This document shows positions 38,301-53,300 of a stretch of DNA of 64,000 nucleotides, one piece after another; position 1 is the first letter of the stretch; the number at the start of each line of letters is the position of its first letter. The notes below the pieces were generated by a model. The model saw only the letters and a program-made list of their open reading frames with translations, had not been told where the DNA came from and made no database searches. Both the position numbers and the translations under genes were made by a program. This DNA comes from Luscinia megarhynchos (Eukaryota > Chordata > Aves > Passeriformes > Turdidae): positions 25,760,330 to 25,824,329 of the forward strand of contig CM067566.1 of the NCBI GenBank assembly GCA_034336665.1. The letters run 5' to 3'.

Positions 38301-41300
38301 ATGCCTCCAAGGAAAAAGAGGAGACCTGCAGCAGGAGATGATTTATCTGCTAAGAAAAGTAGACATGATGGGTATGTCATCTTACCATGAGCTAAGACTG
38401 ATGGAATATCTAAAGTTGAATAGCTGATATATCATGTGTTTAAATACTAATGGAAATTATATTGAAATTTGCTTGGTTTCTCAATGTGGAACCATAGCTG
38501 GTGATTGAACTGTGGGATATTGATAAGTATGTGTAAGCTCAGTTTGCATCTCACCTTTCTCTACAGATACAAGAAGCATGTAGGGAACTTCTTGCTCTAG
38601 TTGCCAGCTGTCAAAACGCATACTTGTTTGTTCAAAAACAACTTCTAAGAGATACAGTAGTATTTTCCCATATACATGCATAAGATCTGGATTGGGCATT
38701 ATCAATCTCTAGCATAGCCTGTCAAAAAAGTGAATGTAGTTATAGTCCACTCAACTCTTGAAATCCTGCTAGTGTCTCCCTGTTATGCTGTGATTTGATA
38801 CTGAACATATAAGAGGAAATTGCCCAGGTAAGGTGATAGCCAGTGATTCAGTGGTTATTGAGGTGCTTCTCACTGGACAACAGAAGCCAAATAGGTTATA
38901 GAGTGTGCATGAACAGTGTGTTCTTTTGGCATAGGATAGCTGAGACCTCTACAAGTGTTAGATTTCCAGTATGTGTAGTGTGAGTCATGTTGAGTCATTC
39001 AGAAACCATTTCATGTGCTCCCTGTGTGCAAGAATCACTATATATGTGGACTGAATTCAGAGCTTGAGGCAGTATAGAACTGTACACTCCTGCATGATAG
39101 ATGCAGGACTATTCTGATGTTGAAAAATGGCTTATACAGCCAGGAAGTTTGCTTGGCACTGCATCAATCAGTAGAATTTGAGCTCTATTACATTTATGTA
39201 TTACTGGTGTCTCAGAACACCAGTACTTGCTGTGCTTCCATAGCAAGTACCTTCAGGGTGGTTAAAGGAGGCATTTTTCTCCGAACTGTCAGCCTGAAAT
39301 CAGGCTGGGTACTCTCCTTTTTATACTCTAGCATAAGAGTAAGAAAAAAGAAAAATACTGATAGCCAAATTAAGCCTCTGGTCATGCCCCTATAACTCCA
39401 TTGTGCTTAATAGGGTTGCACAACTGTAACTGCACTGGAATTTGTTAAATGATCTGTTGATGCAGAAGGAAGAGATTTCAACTCTCTCTTTCATTGCTTT
39501 GTAACATTAAGTAGAACAAAAAAGCAGTTCATGTTCTTAATACTTTTTGTTGCTTTTCAGAGATAATGAAATATTAGAGCTAAATAGTTGGTAGAGGATC
39601 TTACAGCTTATTCAAAGATAGGCATACAGTGTAGAAGCAGTGTGAGGACAGACTGTTTATAGAATATGGAGAGGTTCATAAAACTGAACTCCACCTGCCT
39701 TAGCCAAGACACTGATGATAGAAAAAAGCAACCCCTCTGAAGTGTAAGCTTGCCTGTAAGCAAGGAACACCGATTTGTGTAATTACATCAGAAAAATTAT
39801 AAAAACTTGATTTTTTGGTCTATGAATACTAGATATTTAATAGTTTTTGAGAGCTTGTTGAAAATGTAATTTGAAGGAGTTTTTTTATATCTGCCTCTCA
39901 GTTTATAACTAATGGATTTAGTCTTCTTTTTACTGCCATGTAAGCCTTTATTAAAAGGAAGACCTCAGCCTGCTTTTAGAATTGGAGGAGAATCCAGATC
40001 TGCTAGTCATGAACCATGGGGTAATATCCTCTCATATGGTTCCAATTTTTATCTGACTGACTTCCTGTAAAGGTTTTTGAGCTTTCTCTGCTTCCCAGAG
40101 TGTTTCTTTTGTTTTGGTCTTCAAGAAAACAGTTTATTTCAGCATGACTGGCAATATGAAATTATTTGCTGGACATTCAGCCTGGTCTTGAAGCTGTATT
40201 TTCTTTCAAGGAAAGATTTTTACCCCTGTAATGTTCTGTGAGCAGGTTAGTCAAAAAGCAGTCGCCTACTTCCATTTCTTTTGTTTTGTCAGGTGGAGTT
40301 CATACCTGTTAAGTTTTGTTTTTTGGATCAGACATCTCAGTTAGTTGAGCAGAAATCAGTCTGAAATTAGGAAACTCTGCAGCAATGGGCTGTAGCATAC
40401 CTAGTGTGCAAAGCCAGTTCTGCTTACATTGTGTGCAGAGAATGCTATATACAGTAAAAACAGTATGGATAGTGGAATCCCAGTTTATAGAATAAGGGGC
40501 TCCTAGGCCCAGTTCTCAGCTTTTGTTTTAGAGACAGACTTCCTAGAAGCTGCATTCTAGTAACTTAGGATAAGCCTTCATGGGGCACTAGTTTGTGTGG
40601 ATTCTGTATTAAGTGAAGAAAAGCAGTCAGTGTCTGAAAACCTACACAGTCCTCTCCACAAGAGACTGTATTTCCTAACAGAAGTGATTCATCACCTCAA
40701 ATACTTGATGGAATGACATACATTTTTGTATGTTTCTGTATTACAGTGGCAAACTTATTAGGGTCACATTAATAAATTCAGTAATTGCAAGTCTCCTGTT
40801 TGTTCTCAGTGTGAAAATACTGGGTAGTAGATTTACAAGGGATGTCATCATTAATGGTTTTACTTCAGCTGAGACTAAATGTTGATGATGTCACCTGGTT
40901 TGTCCATTAAAAAAATGTTTTGTGGTTTGTTTTATTTTTTAATCTTTAATGGAGTGTTTTGTTGGGTGATATTTTCAGTCTTCACTATTTTTGATAATTT
41001 CCTATAATTTCTTCAAATCTGATAGTATTATTTCTAGATATACTTTCTTCCATAAAGTTTCTTTCAGCAGGTCTCTATGCTGAAAGAGAAGACAGTTTCT
41101 TAAGACTCTTAAAGTCATAAACTTAGATATACTTACATGCTTAATTCCAGGCTGTTAGGAATACAGCCTCATCTCAGAAGCATCAGTGGAGTTCACAGGC
41201 AGTTGAGGAACAAATCTAGTTGTTCGTGAAATTGTTTGGAAATGCTGATCTAGTGCATAGACTGATTATGGAAGACTCCAAACATGTTCATTAGTATTCC

Positions 41301-44300
41301 ATCCTTACATAATAAGAACTTGAATTCTCTTAATTAGTGTTCATAGCATCACCATGAGCCATGCGCGAATGCAGTGTTTCAGTGGAAGGGAATTTTTGTA
41401 CCAGTTGATGTATAATAAAAAGAACTCAGTGTTTTATAGATAACAATAAGATTTATCTTGTTTTAAAGCATAGCTGTTGGGAGTAAACAGTTGAGCATGT
41501 GCTAACCTGAACATAACGACTTGAAGACTTCATTTGTATTTTCAGCTCCTTATTACAGTATTGACTTTATTGTACCTAAAACTGTAACAGTATAGAGTAT
41601 TCTCAAATTGGAGTTAAAATTACATTTTCTGTACATTGTTCTTCCATCACTGTGTTAAGCATCTTCAGAAAGGTAAACCAATATTCATGTAAAGATACTT
41701 GCTAAGTAAAATGATAGCCCTCACTGAGTAATTGTCTAATGCTGTTTATCTGTTACAGTATCTAGCCTAATATTACTTTTTCCTTAGGGAAAAATGAGCC
41801 ATATGATATAATGTCTTATTCTTTGACAGTCTCATTCCAAAAATAATTCTACTCCTTATTCTGGAGTCACACTGAGGGCAAAAGTCTTGCAGTATTAGGG
41901 TATTGTCACCTTAGGAGGATGAAAGGAATATTTATCTACTTCCCTGAAGTTTGTTTTCAAACAATTAGATATGTGTTTTCACTCAAATTACCTGTATGTG
42001 TAGGAGCCACAAAAGGGCTTACTAACATGAAAAATAGATTTTCTTTATTGAGTAGTAAACTCCATGCTCTGAAGTGGGAAAATGCAATTTTTGAAAACAC
42101 AGTGTCATTAACATGGAGTGTACTAATTTTCAAAGTTTTCAAAACCTTTGGTGTTGAGAGTTGGTTTGGTTTTTGTTCTGTTGTTGTTTACTAACTGATT
42201 TGGTCCTGCCCCATGCACAGCACCTGTGTTCCCATCTGTCACAGATGTGTAGATCTTTCTTCTTGGAGTAGGGATTTGCAGGTACATACAAGTATAATTT
42301 TTCCTTTTTCTATAGCTTTTCAGTGCACTTGACTTAAACTGGACATGTGACTACCAGCATGTGTGTTGTTACACATACTGCTCATTAAATAAGCCTGATA
42401 AAGTTCCAAATATTTAACTGTTTAGATATGACTGTAGGTCTTTAAACAGGGAGACATAAGATATATTCACTTATAAAATTTAATAGTCAAGTAAGTTGGT
42501 CCTGAGAGTTGCTTTAAACAGTTTTTGTCATGTCTTGCTAATTGTAAAACATCTTCTCTCACCCTTCTGTTTCTACTACAGCTTTTATGAAACTATTACT
42601 AGAATCATAATTGTGAGTGAATAGATAAGACTCTTAAAATACTTTCATTGTGCTGCATTGAAGAAAATTCTCAGTCAAAATTTTAAATTAGTATTAATGG
42701 TAGTAGTCTGGGGCATCCTTTTCAATCAAAAATTTACATATTTTGAAGTACAAATAATCTGGAAGCAATTAGTTACTCAGTTTGAATTTGTCAGCAATTT
42801 GTTATTCAAACAAAATTCAGTAAAGATTTTTTTTAATAAGTTTTGGTTGCTTAGGAGCAAAGCTTCTGTTGGTGAATTTCTTGATGTCTTTGGTAAGCAC
42901 TGACCATCTGAAATAACCATGCTGTAGAACTTAATGAGAGGTTAACTTTTTCCCTCTTCCATTTTTCTTTTCTGTTTTCCTTCTCAATGGGCTGTTGCCA
43001 GCTTCCACTGTGAAGAGAATATTTTGTGTGACCTAAGCTCCATGTTTTCACTGATCTTGGTTTGAGCATTCTGGAACTACACAGCCCAGAGTTCCTACAG
43101 TGCCAGGGGCTTGTGGGTGGAGCTTTAACCAACTCCAGCACAGGTGGAATATGGTCAGAGCAGTAGATAACCCAGCTTTAAAGACTGCAGTGGGTTGAAG
43201 AGAACTGCCCTTAGCTTGTTCTTTTTGCTGACAGCAACCATCAACTCTTACAATGACTTGCCTAGTCACCCCATAATAGCTGGATGGAATTTTCATGCAT
43301 TTGCTTTCCCACCAAATCAGTTAGGAAGAGAAGAAAATCTGGAAAAAGATGTGGATGACCGTGTATTTAAGGAAGCATGACATGCCTAGACATTGTTTTA
43401 ATTTTTTGTTGTTGTTGATGCTTGCCTATAGCACTTATAGTGCTATATAACTATAGTTATAAACTACATTGTCTTACCTTTTTTGTTGGTATATTACTAT
43501 TCCCTAGCTCACATGAGTATTTCAAATATAAGTTAAAACATGGATGTTATGAGTCAGCTTTTAGGTCATGATGGAGCTACAAGCATCTTTGAGAAAATTA
43601 TTACATTTTGATGTGGTTAAGCAACTGAAATCACTTCTACAAAATTTAGACAGGTTATCTCATGTTGCTTTTGCCCTGCCCTGTTCCACATTCTTTCCTC
43701 TCTCTAGCTGACAAAATGCCTATTAGAAGGATATAATAAAAAAGAAAAACCAAAATTCTCCTTACTGGGATATTTGTCACAAATAACTTGTATATTGCTA
43801 TCACTGTCCTGACACAGTGTCGTGCTAAACTAACAAAAAATACTATTTTTCAAGTGAAGATTTTTCTGAGTTACTGTACCTACATGTGTGTTTCATCTAA
43901 GAAAAATACATACTTACGTCTGTAGGTAATCCTTTTTTTTTGTTATTCCTTGCTGTTCCTGATAGATATCATGTGATGATTCAGAAGTGGAAGGGTAATT
44001 ATAAAGGCAAAGGTTCTGAGTTTGGTGTTGTCTGGTAGTGACAGGTATAACAGACACTCTGGGAAAAAGTTGTGCCTGCACCTTCCTAACTGGTGATGGA
44101 GAAAATTCCCTTTTAGCAATCCTGTTTCAGGTTCAGCATTCTTTGACAGTGGTACAAATTCTTTGGTGGCAAAGGTACTGGGTATATTAATTTGCTCTTT
44201 CTTTATGGAAGCCATCTTTTTTTTTTTACTTTTCTCCTGTGCCTTGCTTCCCCCTCCTTTTTTTTTTTTTTTTTTTTTTTAATTTTTTTGAGCAGTGTGT

Positions 44301-47300
44301 TCTTTCACATCTAATGTGTGCCTGACCCCACAGTTTCCTCTTAGAGACCATCAATATAGAAGCAAATTACCAAACAGACCTTGGTTGGCGTAATGGTTGT
44401 GCATCTGTTTGAAAGTACTGGTGCTGGTCATCTTGAGGAAGCTGTGAGCCTTTGAGGACTTGCTGTTTGAAACTCAGATCTGTTCATTAGACGTTTTTGG
44501 TACTCCCCAAGTATTCAGATACCTGTCCTGTGCACTCTGACAGTGTATTTTTCTGCATAGCAAGAGGTGCTGTCATTAAAACAAAGACAAGGTGCATCAT
44601 CTTTGGTATGTACTGAGAAATTCCACAGAGATGAGGAATACTGCAAGATATAAAATGGGTGCCAGATGTGTCTGGAAGTTTTGTGTTTTTTCTCCTCTGC
44701 AAACATGGTTCTTGAGATAATCAAATCCATATTAGTGATAGTTCAGTGGATGTAGTTCTTGAAAACACCTTTACTGTGTGCCACCAGATTAACCAAATTG
44801 TCCTAAATTGAGTAATCTCAGGTACTTGTCTGTTTGCTTGTTTGCATCTCCCCACTTATCTTGCTTCACTAGGCACTTCACAGACTAGGAGTCTCTCCCT
44901 GTAGAAATTGCTGGCTTGGCTAGGCTGGGATGAGAAACTCATTTAATGTTTGGAGTAAGCAGGAAGGGGAGAAAAGAAGAAAAAAAAGAGAAAATGAGAT
45001 CACTAATTCTAGCCGTGCATAGTCTGTTGTTGTTATAAACCATGTCACCTGCACTGTTAATGCATGTCTGACTAATTACCTCGTAGCACACAGTGGGATC
45101 GTTCAAGATTATATCCTTTTTGACCTTATTTTCTCAACTTGTGAAACTGGCACAAGCTGGAATATCTGTAATCAGTTTTCGTGTCTCAAAAATTGAACTC
45201 CAGTGGCCAGGTATTGAGCTTTTTCAACAATCCTAAGTTTGTGGCAAGAGCATTTTCATTGGAGTTTCTTGGCCATATATTGGGCACTTAATTTATTAGT
45301 ATTATTTCCTGCAGTTCTTAAACTGTGACCTTAGCCTTAAACACAAGTGACTTGCAATCTCTTATTAGTTGTCTGATATTCTTCTGCTATGTGCAGATGC
45401 AGAGAATGTATAAAAAGGGCTTTTTTTTTCCTGTTGTTGTTCACCATTCCTATTATACATACTACTGGTACTGATATCGTGTTTCAGGCCACAGTACTTA
45501 GCTCTGCCATTTGCAGATGCAGGAAGCACTTTTTTCTGAAATACCTGAATGACTTAGAGTTCTGTCAAGAGGTCTATTTCTTGAGAGCTCCTTCTTAAAT
45601 GCACCGTATGCATATTGACAGCTTAACGTGTTAATTTGCATGAAAAAGCAGGGCAAGGCAGTTGGTTATCATCCCTTTGTAAGAAAAAGCATCGAGTCTT
45701 GTGATAAATACCTTTCTTTGTGAACCTCATTAGCTTTGCCATCTTCGAGGTCTCAGCAGTACTCTTAGTCTTCTTGAATAAAGAGAATAGAATGAAGATG
45801 TTGACTAGCTCCTGCTACAGTTTCCAGCTTGGTATTCTACTTGGTGTTTGTCACGTTTGTTTGTGACAAAAAAGGGGATACTGAATAATTAAGACTTTTG
45901 CCAAAGTCTTTCTTTGTCTTGATTGCTCTGAATTCAGAATAGCCTAAAATTGTTGGATAGGTCTTTTATAGTCACAGTTCATTCTACAAGTATGAAAACG
46001 TTATCAGACCCATTAAAAAAAATTATTCCAACTCGGACTTGTACCTTCTGGATTAACTCTAACTGAGCGATGCTGTCAGCCTTTTCCTTTGCAACTTCAG
46101 TAAAGCTTATGTAAAATAGGTAATTCAAATAGGAAAAGAGTGTTTTCAAAATGAAAAAAACCACCAAACCTAAAAATATGGATGACATTTCTATGCAGTG
46201 CTCCAGTTTGTTGCAGATCAGTGTGTTTCAGTACAGCATCAATTTTTCTTAAGAAATTTCTTAAAAGCCTCATTTGTATTTGTCTTCCAATTAGCAATTT
46301 ATCATTTTGTTCTGACTAACATTACTTTTCTAAAGGTTAGCTGCTTTAAAGGAACTATGCCAGTAAACATGTAATATTTCTTTGAATTCCTGTCAGAATG
46401 ATCTGTGTGCCATTAACTTCTAGCTGCACTTCCTCACAGCTGATAGCTGAGCAGGGTGGAGGATAGTGGGATCAGTACTCTAAGCTCATAAATCTAGGTG
46501 TCTTTTACATGTCTTTCTAGAAGGATGAAACAGTGGTAAAATCAACTCCAAATTAATTTCATGATTCAAATGGTTTCGGGATTCTCCTTGAACCAGTTAG
46601 CTGCTTTATTGTCTTCCCACAGCAGGATTTGACATTGTGAGAGGAAGCTCTGCATGTTTGGAACACTTAGAGAGCTGTTCTTGGCTACCTCCTCTAGACT
46701 AAACCATTTATTTGTTGCTCGTTTCAGCATGAGCCCAAGCTACTGAAGAGTGGTAGAAATGGATCAGTGAATGCATATGCAGCAGTGGATAACTACTTGG
46801 GCTGCTAAGTCTCTTTCCTCTAGCAGGCACAAATGATAGTGTCCCTGTTTCAGAAGGTGTTACTAGGGGAGTAACCCTTCAAATACTGTCATGTTTTCTT
46901 TGCTTCAGGTGTTTCAGATACTAAATTTGTTTCCTTAGTGTAGTTAAAATTCCTTATGCTTCTTGTCAAAGGAGAAAATCATTACCCAGCTGGTAGTCTC
47001 TGGGGAAAAGGGCCAGCTTTTCAGATGGTCCTTTGCTCCATGATGGATGACATTCCTTGGTTATTGTCGATGAGGAGGACTTTTAACCTTTTTCCTGTGG
47101 TTCTTTCATGTTACCAACTCTACTGGCTTTAGAATAATATGAGAATAAGTCTTGTCTCTTTTGGCATTTATGCCTTTTGTAGAATCTTTTTGAGATGGCA
47201 AAAAGTATTTGCAGATTTTCTGTAGTTAATAATACAAAGTGCACAAAGTATAGGTATGCCTAGAGGTAGTACCTGTGTTGACTGTGACATACAATTCTCT

Positions 47301-50300
47301 GGCCTTAAACCCACAGCTGGATTGCAGCCTATCAGTCGACTGTGGTAATTGGTGGTGTAAGGCAAGGCCTTACTGTGAACTTACACAGAACAGTTTGGGA
47401 TTGAATTTGAACTAACCTATAATTGTTTCAGGGGAAGGTCATTTACATGGGTAATGATTATGAATCAGTAGAAGTATGACACAGTGAGTGAACAAAGTAT
47501 TTAGCTTCAGTGATCCTTAAGGAGTGTTACAAATGATATGAGAACAGAACAGTTGAGTAAACTGAAAGGAATAATGTTTCTGCTAAGAGTGGCAGCTGAC
47601 TAGAAGATTGCTTTTAAAAATGTTGATGAGTTAATTACTTGTTTTTCTTTTTTTTTAAGTATGTATAGAAAATACGATTCAACTAGAATAAAAGCAGAGG
47701 AAGAAGAAGTATTTTCAAGTAAGAGATGCTTAGAATGGTTCTATGAATATGCGGGTAAGTGTGAAATGCAAATTTCCTACCAATAACAATTTGATTTTTA
47801 TTGGAATATGAAAATTGCATTAACTGAGCTTTCAAAAGACTGAATATAAAGAGGTTTTTTGTATAAGTCTTAAAAGAAACTTGCCTTTATCCTGTGTGAT
47901 GTGACGTTGAAAAGTTCAAGGTTCAGTTTTGTCTTTGTCTATATCCTATAAAAAGAATACAGGAGGTGTGTAGTTTGAAATGTTTTGGAACATGTATATT
48001 TTACTATTCAAATCTACAGTTAAAGTTGTACTTCTGTTGAAATGTTATTACCTCTCTGTCATCTGCCATGTTAGTGCTGTATAGTACAGAATTAGCCTCA
48101 GAAGTGGTGTGTCTTTAATTAAAAAAATCTGAAGGATGAGGGAGGTAGTAACACTAGTGTTGTTCCTGCTGAATCTGGTGCTTAGGGTTTCAAGCAAAGT
48201 GAATGAATTAAAATATCCTGTACTAGTTTTATCAGATAGTTTTCCATCACAAGGTCCAGGGAATGTAGCCTGCATTATTTATTCTTGCACTTGTGTATGA
48301 GAACTTTCTTCAGGCATTACTTCTAGGAATGTTAATTATAGTCTGTGGTCACAAAAGGTGATCCTTTATTAGTGAAGTTGGTTGTTGTATTTGTTTTACT
48401 GCATGTGTTTTCTGAAAGGAAGTATTTGACATATGGGGGAAAATGATCTCATGACTGTAAAGACCGAAAAGAAATTAGATAGATGTTTAATGTCATCTTG
48501 CAGTTTTCTGGTGCTGTCTTGAATATCATGTCTAACATCTTGTTCTGTCTACTTTTAAAACATAATGAAGAGTAACTTAATTTGATGTAACAAGCCATTT
48601 TTTTCTCCTAATAAAGTTATGTAAATGAAATTAAATACTTTGAGATCTCACTTGTCTGTGGCAGTCTGTGAGAGGAGATTCAGGCAAATTCAAGCCAAAT
48701 CTAACCTGTTAGATTGTCTGCCTTTCTGACCAGCTTGATTTATTTTTTTACTCTAGCAACAGGCATGACTCATTTTTGTCAAGACTTTCATGGAAAGAAA
48801 GGAGGAAAGGAAGGCTTTGTGAAACAACTTTGGGGTTTCCACTGGGTGCAAACACCAAGATAAAACAGAAAAGTGGAGAGTAGGATTCTGTTTACAGTAT
48901 TAACATTCTTAAAATTGAATTTTCAAGGAATAATCTCTTGTGTTCTTGCTTCATAAGTCTTCTTTATGTATGCAAACAGTTGACATTGCATTTGGGTTTT
49001 CTCCCCTCCCTTGGTGTGTTTTTGCATTACAGGATGAGTCTTTTTAAAGGCTGTTGTGTACACTGAGAACTGAGCGGCTGTTGTGAAAAGATGGGAAAAG
49101 ACATAATTAAACCTTGTTATTTCTAGAGTAGATCACCTAATAATAAAATACAGATTGATCTTCCCTTTATAAATCCCGTTTTTCTTGTGCATGATCTTTT
49201 TATTGGAGGAAAGTAGGCATTTCAGCCTGCATTTTTTCAAATGAGCCCTTTCAAACGTGAGTCAAATAATTCTAACAAAATAGTTCAAATACTTAAAGTG
49301 TATTTAAAAATAGAATTGCACAGTACAATTCTTAATGCCTGTATAATTTTTTTCAGGAATATTATAGAAGTTACAAATACCTTAATACCATATTGTATTA
49401 ATGGTGCATCTTTATTTTGAATATTTTTTTCCTTTTAGGTAGGCAGAGAATTAAGTGTAATTCATTATTTCCTTCCCATTGCATTTACTATTAATTAGAT
49501 GATATGTGGCCATGGTGTAGCAATATGAATAAGCAGGATAACATTATATAAAGATAGTATATGAAACAATGAGGAATGAGATTCTGGGAATGATAATGTC
49601 TTGTTTCTTGTATAGCTGTACATCATGTTTTTATGTGATTTGGTCTTGTGATAACAGTAGAGATTCCAGCCAGGGAATGAGTTTCACTAGATTGTCCACT
49701 CATTTAAATGTGGAAATACTATGTGGGTGTTCTGTTAGTCTTAAGTGCATTATTCAAAATCTTACTAATTTACACTTCCAAGATTGTCTCAGTAAATGGG
49801 TAGAAAGATCAAGAGGGATGAAAAGTTGTTTTACATTTTCTCTGTTTTCAAAGGTGAGATAAAGATTTAAGTGTATCAAGTCTGATAGTAAGTGTGGAAA
49901 TATTTATATAATGTCAAAACAAACAAGCAGTTTGAAAGTTAGGTTGCACTGTGTGATTGCACTTCTTTTGTGGAGGACAGGGTATTTTAAATTTTAGAGA
50001 TAAATAAAAGACATTTTGTTTGCAGGCACAGATGATGTTGTAGGGCCAGAAGGTATGGAGAAATTTTGTGAAGACATTGGAGTTGAACCAGAAAATGTAA
50101 GTTCAGAATCCATTTTGAAAATGCATTATCTGCTATGGTGTATATGAGTCAGCCTTACTGCTCTTGCTGTTCTACCAAGAATTAAAAATTTTTTGAGAGT
50201 TTAAAAAAATTGAAGAAATAGAAACCCAGGGAGGTTTTGAAACACATTTGGGAAAAATATGGTGGGCAGTAGTGGCCATTATACCACTTCTGTAATAAAT

Positions 50301-53300
50301 TCTAAAATAGTGTAGCAAAGTTCTGAACTTTCCACTTACACAAGTAAAAGCATTTCAGCCTACTGAACAGTGGTTATTTGTAAAACATGTGGATCTTTTT
50401 GTTAAATTCTCAATCTCCTTTTTTTTTTTCTTTTAAACAGGTAGTTATGCTTGTGCTAGCATGGAAGTTGGATGCACAAAACATGGGCTACTTTACATTA
50501 CAAGAATGGTTAAAAGGAATGACATCACTACAGTAAGTGCTTTGAAAATTCTCAAGTTTGTTATAGTAAACACAGCTTTTCAGAAAAAACACACTTTACT
50601 GTTTTGATTCATAACACCTAAAACAAAGAACTCTGCCATGGAGTTGAAGTCACAAGTTTTTGACCTTATTTATGATATGGTCACTTAGACAACTTGAAAC
50701 CTGGCATTTCACAATTAAATACATTTGAATTAAAAGGTCTGCAGTCTCAATAAAAGAGAAATGTCATGAGGTTTGAAGCACTTCCTGTCTTCAAGGACAC
50801 CTGTGCTGGATTGCACATACCTTTTAAATATTGGTATGTTGTCAGAGTGATTTAAAGTGTTAAAGAATACAAACCCTTTCTGTAACTGCATTCTTCCTTC
50901 TGAGTTGCTTTCTCCAGTCAAGAGCTTAATTTTATGGCAAAATTAACATAAATAAAGTTGAATACTCGTGTTTCATACAGAGTTGGAGAAAGAAAGAGCA
51001 GTTTTGACTTACCTTCCAGAAGAGGATTACTAAAACTGTGTGGGAGGTTCTATAGTTCCAGCAAGACTTCAGAAGCATTTTTCACTGCTTTGATTTGCTA
51101 TTGGTTTGTCATGTGTGGACAAGCTCTTAGTTTTATCTGTTGGAGAGTGCATTTTCTACAAAGCCAGTCATTCCCACTGTAAGACCTTGCTACTTTATCT
51201 AAATTTGTTTCACACTATGGGCTTAATAAGGCATTTTATTCAGACATACTCAAAAACATGCCTTTGTACAGAGTGATATGTTTGGAACAGGTTAATGGGG
51301 GATACATGTCAGAGATCCTTTCTTAGAACATCAGACATCTCAATAAGAATACAGACTCTAAACTCACTTGGTTTTTGTTTTGTAGGTGTGATACTACAGA
51401 AAAATTGAGAAATTCTCTGGATTACTTGAGATCTTTATTAAATGAGCCTACCAATTTTAAACTTATTTATAGATATGCCTTTGACTTTGCACGGGTAAGT
51501 ACTGTGCATTTGAAATTACAAACTTTGCTGTCATAAATAATAATTGAAAGACAGTATGCTTCTAAGTTTGTTTCTCTGAAGGTACCGTTCAAGATTGCTT
51601 CTAACAAATGGAACCATTTGTTTCTAAAACAATGTATACAAGATAAAAAAAATGGAAAAGTATTAGGATGTGTAATGCTTAGTGGTTTAGTGACATGTTC
51701 TGTTATGTCTCTGCCTCAAGCTATTTTATGACTTCAGGGAAATCATTTAGGCCACATTCTGTTGTATATTGGATCTTTACCACTGAGTTCCCCTGACTTT
51801 ATAATTACTGTGGCTTTTCTTACTCTGAATTTTGTGAGCATAAACATATTTAAAACGGGAAAGCACTTCACACATTTCAATAGCTGGTAAAAATGGGTAA
51901 CATGATAAAAGCTGGATATTATATAAGTACTGATTCAGAAGATTGTTGGAATGGTTTTAATGATGATTTCAGTATTTATTTAAAATTACTGTTATATCAG
52001 TCTTCCTGCTATAAAAGATGCTTTGATGAAATTTTGCCTGCAATGGAGGCAATATACATAAAACTATTCATACTTGGAGGGAGTAATAAGAGAACTTTTT
52101 CTGAAATAACATTTTGAAGTAGAATTTGGACATCTATTTTGCTAATGTAATGGAATTACAGAAGGCTTAACATAAGGTAAGATTGAACCTCAGATTTCAG
52201 AGCAAGAGAACTAAAAATATTAAGAAAACTTGCACTAAAAAAAGTAGCATGAGAAAAATAAGAAGAAATTGAACTGATAGCAGTTCTTATAGTCTCTAAT
52301 TAGCAATTCATATTTTTGGTACCTCAGTGCTTTCTGCATCTCAGCATTGAGATTTATGGTAGTTCACTTTCAAACAAGGAAATTTGCAGCTGAATATAAA
52401 AAAATGCATGGGATTAGTTAGAGAGGAAAAGAAAAGCTATATCAACCTCTTAATTCCTCCCTTGCTGAATGAAGCTTTATTATACCAGTTTTGCTGAGTG
52501 TGAAATGCAAAGACATTGCTTAAGAAGTTCAAGATACTGGTGAAATATTTGGGATAGAGAGCAAAACTGTGCCAGCTGATGGCCTGTCAAAAATAAGTGC
52601 AGATACTTAAAAGGTGGATAGTGTGTGTTCTTTTCAAGAGGTGCCAGACTGCTGTGACAAACAGTGGTCTCAAAAAAGAATTTAAACATTGAGACACAGG
52701 TGCTGTGACTTCATTTGTGACAAAAAGCCCTTGCAGATTAAAGAACTTGAAATTAATGATATATAAAGTGGTGAATATTTGGCTAATATGATTATTGAAC
52801 TTTTGATACTACAGACTTGGGGAAAGTCAATAGGGGAACAGCATCTAGTAAGAGTAGAAAAGAATGCTGAGAAAGGTGGATGTATTTATAGATGCCAGAT
52901 TAAACTGGGTGTAATATTTTAGGATCATTGAAGTGATTGATAGAAAAAAGCTGATGGTTTCACATTCAGGAGATTGTATAATTTCTGTCCTAAGGATAAG
53001 TCTTTCAGGGAAGTGCTCCGTGGCAAAAAAGCCACTTGTCTAAACTTGCTAAGTTTTAAGAGAAAAAATTTTGAAGGAGTTTGTTGATTTGGCATTTAAA
53101 GTTAGTTTTTGAATAAAAATGTGTCATCAAGGTTTCATGTGGCAAGCACAATTTAAGTCAGCATAGATTTGAGGAAATAATTTAAAACACCATATGTTGA
53201 TATTAAGCACAAATCCGTTCCTCAATCCATGTTTGCCCTTGTTATTGCCAAGTTTGAGAACATACAGATGCATGTATTAAATGGTTTAAATAGATCTTTA

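Larger units (their letters stand above)
38372..47659 (+). other. DCUN1D4 intron 4
   Basis: A 9.3-kb AT-rich intron. It contains a strong hairpin pair at 43427-43461 and a long T tract at 44259-44288. No recognisable exon or mobile element was seen. Confidence 0.7.

Noticed and set aside
43060..43130. Another ZNF143-like motif (gaactacacagcccagagttc)
   Set aside because: The match to the remembered element is poor after ACTACA, and it is in AT-rich intron without a CpG island.
44259..44290. Poly-T tract as the tail of an antisense processed pseudogene
   Set aside because: No gene-like sequence or target-site duplication could be seen beside it; a plain T tract is enough.
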